Of a stretch of DNA of 64,000 bases, positions 47,899 to 57,318 are shown one piece after another. Under the pieces are notes generated by a model. That model made no database searches, was not told the DNA's origin, and saw only the letters and a list, made by a program, of their open reading frames with translations. Source of the DNA: Chlorokybus atmophyticus. Lineage: Eukaryota > Streptophyta > Chlorokybophyceae > Chlorokybales > Chlorokybaceae. The stretch spans positions 1 through 64,000 of the forward strand of contig RHPI01002973.1 in the NCBI GenBank assembly GCA_009103225.1, read 5' to 3'. A program made the translations under genes and the position numbers. Numbering within the stretch: position 1 is the stretch's first letter; the number at the start of each line of letters is the position of its first letter.

Positions 47899-49015
47899 CA
47901 ATAGATATGCGCGTCTGTCAACATATAGACCCTGAAGCTCATATCCAGCGCCAAATATCTGTTCACTTCTGTAAAGCTGTGCATGACGCTGCCTATGAAA
48001 TGAAAGAGGCAGCAAACAGACAAGTAGACGACCTAAAAGAAGTCATTAGAGACTTAGAGCTACGGATTACACAAGAGAATGTGCTCAGGGTATGTTGCCA
48101 TGTAGGCCACCAAACATTCCACACAGAGCCCTAACTTGTTACCTTTGGCTGCAGGAGAAAATGGCCGCCATCTACACCAAGACAGTCGAGGCGCACCAAG
48201 CTCAGACACTTGGCCTGGCTGCCAAAGAGAAAGCTCTTACCCTGCAGGCTGTATCGCTTGAACTGCAGCAGGAGGAAAGGTAAAAGCAATGGGAGAAGAA
48301 GATAACAGCTATTCTTCAAAAAGGCTGGAAGAAGCTCCTCTCCGAGGAGATGCAAGACGCGCTGCGTGTCATCGTCAACGAGTAGATCGAGCACGAGGAG
48401 AAGAAGGAGGAGCAGGACAAGGAGGCTGATGCAGCACGTGCATTGGAAGCCATTACGGAGCCTTCCACTGCGGCTCAGGCGGTGCCTGCTAGGCCTGAAC
48501 CTGTGAACCCCATGAGTGATATAGAGATTGATTCGCATCCCCTATGGACTTGGCTCGAGCCCGCCAACATGCGTCCACCCACCACTGGTCCAAGGCCCAT
48601 GCGGTCTGACAGGCCAAAGGACAGTCCCCCTTACAGTCCCACTCACAACCCCCATGGCCCACCGTCCACTCCCCCTCACCATCCCCATGGCCCACCGGCA
48701 CCTCCCCATGGTACTAGTATGCCAGCTGGCACCAGTACGCAAGCCCCAGACTCTCCACGTGTTGACAGTCCCAAGCTACCGAGAACAGCAGGTCCCCCTC
48801 CTCTGACTCCACCACCGCCAAAAAAGCAGCGCCAGGACCTGCCAGCAGCCACAGAAGGAACTCCACAATCAACCACGCCATCAACTGGTCAGTCCACCCC
48901 TACCGGAACCTTGCAGCTATCAACCTTGCAGCTATCAGGCTCTTCGTTCAGAGAACGTCTGCGAAAAGTTGTCGCAGGTCCGACACCACCAGCGAATACG
49001 CCAACACCAAGTACG

Positions 49016-49483
49016 TGTTGAGGATGTTCTTGTATCCGGTCAGCTTGCCCTGTGGATAAAAATAGCCGCGAGAAGATTCAGGCGCGAGAAGGTTCCAGTC
49101 GAGAAAGGTCCAGGCGAGGACTTCAGTCGAGAAGGTTCCAGGCGCGGAGTCGAGTCCGAGTCTGGAGACTTCCAGGCGTTGTAGAAGAAACGTTGTAGCT
49201 CGGTGGTTACGTCATTGTGTGGCGCGTGTCATAGCTTGTTGGAAAGCTCTTGAAAGTAGCTACGTGGTGCAACTTAGAGCGCAGGAATCGGTTGAGTGTA
49301 GAAGTCGTGGTGGCTTCTAGAGTAGACAGGTGCAGAACTGGCGGGTAAAAAGGCCCGCGGTATGACTTTGTTGTAATCCTTAGAAAGCCTTTTGGATCAG
49401 CCTTGTGTGTATGCTCTGGTAGAGTGTGTGTACTTGTGCTTGTACCAACTCCATGCATGGTCAGTAGTGTCCGAATCTCAACA
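49016..49483 (+). repeat. solo LTR-D with target duplication GTACG
   Basis: 468 bp, TGTTGAGG...CTCAACA, nearly the same as the LTRs of the element at 54535-57318. GTACG lies at 49011-49015 and again at 49484-49488. A solo LTR forms by recombination between the two LTRs of a full element. It splits an exon of the coiled-coil gene; without it the frame continues. Confidence 0.93.
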
Positions 49484-49695
49484 GTACGCCACAGGGCCGG
49501 CCGCCTCTACCTCTGCAAAATGTCACCCGGGACCTGACTCCCGGCGCTGAGCCCGAGGCGCTTGTGAAGATATGAGAAGCCGATAGCGTGCACGCCGCCG
49601 ACCTCGACGCTGCATTGCAAGCCGTGCAAAATCTGGCATCTGCAGCAAAGGTACAGTTTATACACACATGGGCTGTCAACAAGGCTTGCAGCATA

Positions 49696-49798
49696 CAGTT
49701 TGCGCCCGCATGGGCACAAACTGTTGACGACGACCATTGAGGACTGTCAACAGTTTGTGCCCATGCGGGCGCAAGCTGTTGACAGTCCTCAATGGTCG
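49696..49798. repeat. interlocked inverted repeats (A-Y-A'-Y')
   Basis: Arm A (49696-49728, 33 nt) pairs with A' (49746-49778), one mismatch. Arm Y (49731-49753, 23 nt) pairs with Y' (49776-49798), perfect. The pairs interleave, so both cannot form as simple nested hairpins. It lies in an intron of the coiled-coil gene and contains three GACTGTCAA/TTGACAGTC words. Confidence 0.85.
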
Positions 49799-52465
49799 TT
49801 GACGACTGTCACAGAGTTTGATGCATGTTGGCAATGCTCTGCTGGCTAGTGTGTGGACTCACTTCTTGTTTTGTTGCTGCAGGATGCCAACGAGCGGGCA
49901 CAGACCAGTCACACGGTCTTGCAGGAGTCCATGCGCAACTTCAATGAGATGCGCAAGAAGCAACTTGAACGTGCTCTCAACAATCTGGAGGAGTCACACC
50001 GGCAGCGTAGGCTGCTGGCTGATAACTTCACCCGTGAAGACAAACTGCTGCAGCAGCAGCTGCAGGAGCTGCAGCAAAGGGAGTTGGCAGCGGTATCCAA
50101 TGCTGAGGAGCTGCGGCGGCAAAGGGAGTTGGCAGCAAAATCCAATGCTGAGGAGGTTGACAGTCTGCGCCGGCAGTTGCTTCAGGCACAGCAGGAGGTT
50201 GCAGCATCAAACGCATCGATGACCACCATGGCGGCAGACGCAGAGAACCGTTGGCGCTCCACCGATGCGGTGCTTCACGAGTACCATCAGCACAACGCCA
50301 GTCTGTTGGAACGGGTGCAGCAGCTGGAGTCCACCTCAAGTGCGGCGGCCAATGTTGGTGAAGAGCTGCACCGTACAAGGGAACAGCTACTCAAGCTGCA
50401 GCAGCAAGCGGTACAACCTGTTTCTGAGGTTGTCAACACTGAAACTGTCAATGCACTGACAGAGAGAGCTGAGCGAGCAGAGAAGCAGTTGGAAGAGGTG
50501 CGAGCCCGCAATCAAGAGCTGGAGCAACGTTTGGGGCATGCGCAGATCAACACTGAGGCTGTCAACAAAGTGAGAGTGCGAGTTGAGAATGCAGAGAAGC
50601 AGTTGGGAGAGGTGCAGCAACAATTGGGGGAGGCGCATAGCAACGTTGACAGGCTGGAACAGCTATCGGTGGAGCTTTACGCTGCACTCGATGAGCGGCC
50701 TAAACAAGAGGCATTGGACAGCCTGCAAGATGCATTGGACAGCCTGCAAGATGCATTGAACAGCATTGGACAGCCTGCAGAAACAGTACGACTGCGCAGA
50801 TGGGAAGTACAATCAAGCGAAGTCGGAGATGGAAGCCCTCCAGGATGAGGTAGACCATCTCAAACAACAGCTCCCGCAGCCACCGCAGCAACACCTCCAG
50901 GACCTGCAGCTACAGCTTCAGCAAGCGCAACAGCAATAATTGCAGCTGCAAAACCAGCTTCGGCAGCATTAGCAGCAGCTTGAACATCACCATGCGCATG
51001 ACTTCATCAACACCATTCGGGAATGGGCGCGTGAGGTGACGAACCTCTTTGTCAACTTGCGAAGTTACGAGCGTGACGACGTGCTGGCGGGTGGTCCGAC
51101 CGCCTTGGTTGCTGGCTGGACCAACAGGTTTACACAGGGTGCGGGATGGCAATGTCACTTGATGCAGCGCTTAATCCAGCTAAGGGATCTTCATCAGCGC
51201 AACAGACCAGGTGGACAGGGAGGATTTAAAAGTTGGGAGAGCGATGGCTGGCTTCCTCAACTTCTACCGTAACGCGGATGCACACTACACTGGCATTCTG
51301 CGAGAGGCCCAAGTAATCAGTGAAGTCAACATCACTTCAATCTTTGAAGCGATGTTCCTTTCCATGCCATCATTCCTGGACTTCCTGGAGCAGCTTGACA
51401 GGCGGATGGCTGCGCGTCGTGCGCAGCCGGCCGTGTTGGAGGCAACAACCCCTACCGACTTCCAAGCTTCATTGCAGTGGTTGCATACCCCTGAAGGCAT
51501 GGACGCCTTGACAAGATACCGCCAGGCTTGTTTCAGGCGGTAAGGCGCAGGTCGGTAAGGACTGAACCCACCATGTATACCTTAGCCCGCGCTAGGCAGT
51601 TACATAGAACGATTGCCTTTGCGTACTACCAGCGGATCCTGGGGTACATCTGAACCTTCCTTGGTGTACATAATCTGTATATAGTACAAGCGTGTTAATG
51701 CCTAAGATGAACATCAGTGTTTTTATGCCTTCTTTCAGTAATGACCACTCACAACAAGCACAAATGAGCACATGAGCACAATTGACAGCCGCATGGACTT
51801 TAAGTGACACGTATTGCCTTGTTGCAGGCTGTCAACCACTCACAACATGAAACCACACATGAGCACAATTGACAGCCGCAACGACAGTCACCTTGACAGC
51901 CGCATGGACTGTTGCCAAAAATCGTTATGCGTACCTGCCTCGGGCTCTCCTGCCTTGTAGTACATGACATGTCTGTCATAGAACATGCGCACCACCTCAG
52001 TTGTTGGCTGCTCTTGCCATCTGCCTTGATCAACTTGCTGCCAGTTCAGCTTCCTCTTGACCGCAATGGGTGACACCTTCTGGTTGCGACAGTCTTTATT
52101 GACCACCCACCGCGCCAGGCCTTGGCGGGCACTCGCTGGTCTAGGAGCAGGCTTCAGGTAGTCAACCAACATGTTGCCTTCATCGTCAACTTGGGGCTGT
52201 CGAACAACGACGATCCATGGCGGAGGATCATCAGATGCAGGTACTGGTGGGTCAGTGGGCACGCGAAAGTCAAAGACCGACTTCTTCTCATCCTCATGTC
52301 TTACAAGCAGCACATCCCCGGTTTTAGGCCATACGGGGAGAGGTATATCAGCTGCTAGCAATCGCAGCTCTGGGTTGCTGAAGTCGTAAGCCAGCATGTA
52401 GGGGAGCAGCCTTGGTCTCTCCGTCAGCATCCACACTTTGCGCAGCAGCTGCTGCCCTCGAACAA

Positions 52466-52729
52466 NNNNNNNNNNNNNNNNNNNNNNNNNNNNNNNNNNN
52501 NNNNNNNNNNNNNNNNNNNNNNNNNNNNNNNNNNNNNNNNNNNNNNNNNNNNNNNNNNNNNNNNNNNNNNNNNNNNNNNNNNNNNNNNNNNNNNNNNNNN
52601 NNNNNNNNNNNNNNNNNNNNNNNNNNNNNNNNNNNNNNNNNNNNNNNNNNNNNNNNNNNNNNNNNNNNNNNNNNNNNNNNNNNNNNNNNNNNNNNNNNNN
52701 NNNNNNNNNNNNNNNNNNNNNNNNNNNNN
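52466..52729. other. assembly gap (264 N) followed by (GA)8
   Basis: N run inside the transposase gene, next to a GA dinucleotide tract at 52730-52746. Confidence 0.99.
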
Positions 52730-54534
52730 GAGAGAGAGAGAGAGAGTGCAAACAGTGATTGCTGTGACAGTCGTCGACAGTCTGCGACTGACAATGCCAA
52801 CATTGACAGTCTGTGTGACTGCCAATGCGGTATGGATAGTTGAGACTGTGTAGTGGACAGCATAAAGTGGACATCTCTACGGATGTCAATGCCAGCACGT
52901 ACCTGTATACCAGGCCGTCCCTCATGTAGGCTTTGTAGTCACGCACTGTCCGCCGCGACTTGGTGTGGATGGCAATGTTCTCTTGTGTGCAGATGCGTCC
53001 AAACAAGGCGTCGTTCCCTACGTACTGAATGCTGCCTCGTCCAATCAATATGCCTTTCTCTTTGATGTGCTGAGAGTGTGCCAAGGTGGGATATGCTTCC
53101 ACAAGAGCCCATATCTCCTCTGCGTGTCTGATTGTAGCCACCTCATACCAGGTGGACCCGTTGGATTCTGTTTTACTGATTGCTGACAGTGCATTGACGA
53201 CTCTGTGGTGGAGCAGCAGGCCTGACCTCTGATCATCATGCATGACGCCAAAGAGTCGCACAAACCATCTCCTGACAGATCGCTTCATGAAGCTGATCTC
53301 GTATTCTTTACTGTTGGATGGGGTGTTGACATACAGCTTCACAGAGCGCTCAAAGGCGTAGCATCAGAACACATCATGGTGGCCATGTCGACGGATGTTG
53401 TCAAGCAGGTGGCAAGTTCCCGCAATGTGCTCCAGAATCTTCTTGTTAGTGCCAAAGCAGATCTCACTGTTTACCTTCCAGCATCTGAGCAATGCATTAG
53501 CGAGCTCCAGACGGCCGGAATCCCAACCCAAGCTGCGCGAGATGTCAAAGAACAAGAGAAATATTATGTGGAGGCACATGACGAGGTCTCTCCTTTCTTC
53601 GCTTAGCAGCTTGTGAAAAACGTAAGGCACAGCAAATTGCACAAAGAGCTGGTGCTCCTGCGCCTTCCACCATCCAAGGCGCCCGCTGAGGTCATGTGGC
53701 CAGCGGTTACCATGCCTCAACTCCCTGGGCCGTGCGTCTCTCATCACAGTTAGCCGACTGTCAATCTCAGCCTTGCTGACCTGCTCGTCGCCACCATCCA
53801 TTAGAGTGCAGGCTGTCAAGCTCTTGGCCAGTCCTTCGGCTAGCGTGTGCATGGTATCAAAGACCATGTCCTGGCATGGGTCAAACTTGTACATCCGCCA
53901 AAGCCTCCACAAAGGCGACAGCCCGTTGACGCCATATTTCTCGGCTTTCTCTTTCTTGCGATTGGGATATTCTGTGCTTTCAACTTCATCAAACAGCAGG
54001 TATGTGGCCTCTGCAGTTCTTTTGGCAAATAGGTGGCGACTGTGGTAGCGGCTGCTAGCGTAGTGGAAATCGCTCCTGTTGCTTTGAGTTTCTTCAACAA
54101 CATCGTTGCCAGTGCGGGGATCTTGAGTAACCTGTTGGGTAACAATCGAGTACCGGATATGAGTTGCCAGCAGGCAACAAGCCCTGCAACCGCATAAGCC
54201 GCCATTCTTGAATTGCCCCATCTCGCTTTGAGCGGGATTGTCACCGGCTATGTTCATGACAATGGCTCTGAGGAAAACCTTCTCACCTGCAAAACCCGTT
54301 GCATCAGGACGCACTGCTTTGTGGGCAGCGCGTGTGAAGCTATGCGCAGGACACAACCGCGACTGTCAACATGGACTGTCCCGTACATTAGACAGCTGCA
54401 CTGCAAACACAGTCGCTGGTGACAGTCTTCTCAACGCGCGATGGACTCATAAAAGGTGGCAACCAACGAAGTGCATAATTGTGACAGTCGTTTTTGCACA
54501 GCCCTCAATGGACTGTGCTTACTCTGCTCGATTC

Positions 54535-55003
54535 TGTTGAGAATATTCTTGTATCCGGTCAGCTTGCCCTGTGGATAAGAATAGCCGCGAGAAGATTCAG
54601 GCGCGAGAAGGTTCCAGTCGAGAAAGGTCCAGGCGAGGACTTCAGTCGAGAAGGTTCCAGGCGCGGAGTCGAGTCCGGAGTCTGGAGACTTCCAGGCGCT
54701 GTAGAAGAAACGTTGTAGCTCGGTGGTTACGTCATTGTATGGCGCGTGTCATAGCTTGTTGGAAAGCTCTTAAAAGTAGCTACGTGGTGCAACTTAGAGC
54801 GCAGGAATCGGTTGAGTGTAGAAGTCGTGGTGGCTTCTAGAGTAGACAGGTGCAGAACTGGCGGGTATAAAAGCCCGCGGTATGACTTTGTTGTAATCCT
54901 TAGAAAGCCTTTTGGATCAGCCTTGTGTGTATGCTCTGGTAGAGTGTGTGTACTTGTGCTTGCACCAACTCCATGCATGGTCAGTAGTGTCCGAATCTCA
55001 ACA
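54535..55003 (+). repeat. LTR-D, 5' copy
   Basis: 469 bp with a TATAAAAG box at 54866-54873 flanked by GCGGG/CCCGC inverted words, and a TGTAA poly(A) signal at 54892-54896. This is a compact promoter plus polyadenylation unit. Confidence 0.93.
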
Positions 55004-55019
55004 GGTTATGGGCCCACAC
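55004..55019 (+). other. primer-binding site to a half initiator tRNA-Met
   Basis: GGTTATGGGCCCACAC is complementary to the anticodon-arm region of initiator tRNA-Met (GGGCCCATAACC), not its 3' end. Drosophila copia uses such a half-tRNA primer. The same site occurs at 36453, 45433 (degenerate) and 63392. Confidence 0.75.
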
Positions 55020-55115
55020 TACGCTGGTTTAGCAAGTGTCTAGAGGCGTGATAACGGCAGTAGGCTAGGCAAGGAGTTCTAGCTAAGTCTTGTGAGGTTG
55101 GGTGAGTCCTGGAAG

Positions 55116-56795
55116 ATGGCAACCAACTACGACAAGGTGACCGTGGAGCCTTTGGACGTGGACAACTACAACACATGGAGCGTGCGCATGAAGATGTTGC
55201 TGGTACACAAAGACTTGTGGGAGTGGGTGGACCCGGAGGAGGCTGACCCTATGTCTACAAGGCAGAGTTCGGTGTTCAAACAGCAAAGTGGGAGAGCGCT
55301 TGCCCTGATCGGTCTCAACGTGAAGGATCATCACTTGGTGTTGGTGGATGGCTGCAAGACTGCACGAGAGGCTTGGGAGAAATTGGCATCGCACTTCAAG
55401 GCGAAGAATAGCGCGAGGAAGGTGCAGCTAAAGAGAGAGCTCGCTGGGTTGAAGAAGCAAGGCGCAGCGGAGCCTCTTACCAAGTATGTGTCGCGTGCAC
55501 GAGAGTTGCAGAAGGACCTTCAAGGCGTTGGCTATGAGGTGAAAGAGTCCGAGTTGGTGTGGCAAGTACTGTCCGGGTTGCCTGAAGACTATGACACGGT
55601 GATCACGGTCTTGGAGGGCTTGGAGGCAGAACCCACGGTGGACGAGGTGGTTCCAAGATTGCTGCAGGTGGAGTCGAGGCTAGCGAAGAAGCATGAGGAA
55701 GGCTCGGAGGCGACGGCTTTCTCAGCGACTTCAGGAAGAGGTACTGATCGTTTTCAGCATGGGTCTGGGCGTTTCAGTGGTGATGGTGGCGGTGGTAGTG
55801 GTGGTGGAGCGTCAAGGAGTGACAGGGTCTGCTACTATTGCGGGAAGAAGGGCCACATCAGGGTGCATTGCTCGATGAGAAAGCAGCACGAAGAGGAGCG
55901 TGGTGGAGAGAAGCATCATGCCATGACGGGACGTGTTCGAGAAACGCCTATTGCCTTTCATGCAACAACGGATGGTGAGGCAGCTGGGTGGGTGCTGGAC
56001 TCGGGTTGCACGAGGCATATGACGGGTGATCATGAGAAGTTGGCGAAGTACAAGGTCTTGGAGAAACCTATGAAGGTGAAGTTCGGCAAGACAGAGGTGT
56101 TCGCGGTTGGTGTAGGAGAAGCCAAAATCCTGTCCCAGGTTGGAGGAAGGACGAGGCAAGTGTTGTTGAGAGAGGTTTTGTATGTCCCAGGGCTAGAGGT
56201 TAGCCTATTCTCTGTGCGCATCGCGGCGAGAGTTGGTGCTGTGACAGTGTTTAGTGGGGACATAGGAAGGGTAGTGCTGCGTGGTGTCACAGAGTTGGTT
56301 GGCATCAACGTTGGAGGGCTCTACATCATTAAGGAGGTCAAGGGTGCGGAGATGCACAAGAAGACCAAGGTGGAGGTGTCCAAGTCAGCACCAATTGTGA
56401 AGAAGATGAAGAAGAAGGCCAAGGTCGAGCCTGTTGCTGAAAAGGGAGCGCGAGCTCAAGAGAAGGTGACCAAGAGCGTGTCACATGCGAGTGGTGGAGT
56501 GATTCCACGTGTGGAGGTTGCTGAGGGTTTCAAGAAGGTTGAAGATGCAGTTCCTGAGCTCGTGGGAGCTATAGAAGGCGTTGGCATCAGCAAGGACAAG
56601 AAGGAGAAGCATGGTGCTGGTGGTGTGCAGGACGTTGCCGAGAGTGAGCACGTGGGAGCACATGCAAATGACCATGAGAGTTTTAACAAGGGTGTGCAAG
56701 TAAAGAGCTTCAAGGAGACGCTCATGAGAGGTGCGGGAAGTGTTTTCAAGATGGTTGGAAGAGCAAAGGATGGCGTGGGAGTTCGTCGCGCATAA
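55116..56795 (+). CDS. Gag-protease polyprotein of the TR-GAG-like element (559 residues)
   Basis: Intact from ATG 55116 to TAA. It has a copia gag/UBN2 domain (DVDNYNTWSVRMKMLLVHKD; AREAWEKLASHFKAKNSARK; LVWQVLSGLPEDYDTVITVL), a Gly-rich linker, zinc knuckle CYYCGKKGHIRVHC and aspartic-protease start WVLDSGCTRHM with YVPGLEVSLFSVR. A Lys-rich C-terminal ~170 residues (KKMKKKAKVEPVAEKGARAQ) stands where integrase would begin. No stop or shift. With its LTRs it should be packaged and copied only if another copia supplies RT and integrase. The protease may let it mature its own particle. Confidence 0.92.
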   Translation: MATNYDKVTVEPLDVDNYNTWSVRMKMLLVHKDLWEWVDPEEADPMSTRQSSVFKQQSGRALALIGLNVKDHHLVLVDGCKTAREAWEKLASHFKAKNSARKVQLKRELAGLKKQGAAEPLTKYVSRARELQKDLQGVGYEVKESELVWQVLSGLPEDYDTVITVLEGLEAEPTVDEVVPRLLQVESRLAKKHEEGSEATAFSATSGRGTDRFQHGSGRFSGDGGGGSGGGASRSDRVCYYCGKKGHIRVHCSMRKQHEEERGGEKHHAMTGRVRETPIAFHATTDGEAAGWVLDSGCTRHMTGDHEKLAKYKVLEKPMKVKFGKTEVFAVGVGEAKILSQVGGRTRQVLLREVLYVPGLEVSLFSVRIAARVGAVTVFSGDIGRVVLRGVTELVGINVGGLYIIKEVKGAEMHKKTKVEVSKSAPIVKKMKKKAKVEPVAEKGARAQEKVTKSVSHASGGVIPRVEVAEGFKKVEDAVPELVGAIEGVGISKDKKEKHGAGGVQDVAESEHVGAHANDHESFNKGVQVKSFKETLMRGAGSVFKMVGRAKDGVGVRRA

Positions 56796-56849
56796 GTACG
56801 CAAGGAGTTGGCATCGAAGGTGTTAAAGGCCAAGCTGCCCGCGTGGGAG

Positions 56850-57318
56850 TGTTGAGAATATTCTTGTATCCGGTCAGCTTGCCCTGTGGATAAGAATAGC
56901 CGCGAGAAGATTCAGGCGCGAGAAGGTTCCAGTCGAGAAAGGTCCAGGCGAGGACTTCAGTCGAGAAGGTTCCAGGCGCGGAGTCGAGTCCGGAGTCTGG
57001 AGACTTCCAGGCGCTGTAGAAGAAACGTTGTAGCTCGGTGGTTACGTCATTGTATGGCGCGTGTCATAGCTTGTTGGAAAGCTCTTAAAAGTAGCTACGT
57101 GGTGCAACTTAGAGCGCAGGAATCGGTTGAGTGTAGAAGTCGTGGTGGCTTCTAGAGTAGACAGGTGCAGAACTGGCGGGTATAAAAGCCCGCGGTATGA
57201 CTTTGTTGTAATCCTTAGAAAGCCTTTTGGATCAGCCTTGTGTGTATGCTCTGGTAGAGTGTGTGTACTTGTGCTTGCACCAACTCCATGCATGGTCAGT
57301 AGTGTCCGAATCTCAACA
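56850..57318 (+). repeat. LTR-D, 3' copy
   Basis: 469 bp; same TATA and TGTAA elements as the 5' copy; followed by target duplication GATTC. Confidence 0.93.

Larger units (their letters stand above)
47977..51543 (+). pseudogene. coiled-coil / proline-rich protein of the transposon, decayed
   Basis: Family unknown. Exons ~47977-48088 (AAYEMKEAANRQVDDLKEVI), 48155-49015 plus 49489-49650 (interrupted by a solo LTR), and 49884-51543. After a coiled coil comes a Pro/His/Ser stretch (SPTHNPHGPPSTPPHHPHGP), then a long Gln/Glu/Leu coiled coil (LQQQLQELQQRELAAVSNAE), then a C-terminal block (DFINTIREWAREVTNLFVNL; FYRNADAHYTGILREAQVIS). Interruptions: TAA 48281, TAG 48383, TGA 49573, a frameshift near 50765 next to a 21-bp tandem repeat, TAA 50937, TAG 50970, and a frameshift near 51215. 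Its position beside a convergent tnp2-like gene recalls the two-gene plan of CACTA elements, where the second protein binds subterminal repeats. That role is inference. Confidence 0.55.
54535..57318 (+). mobile_element. young copia-derived gag-protease element (TR-GAG-like), 2784 bp, TSD GATTC
   Basis: LTRs 54535-55003 and 56850-57318 are both 469 bp and appear identical by eye. Target duplications GATTC lie at 54530-54534 and 57319-57323. PBS at 55004-55019, one intact gag-protease ORF, polypurine GCGTGGGAG right before the 3' LTR. No integrase, RT or RNase H. It sits in an intron of the transposase gene. Confidence 0.95.
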
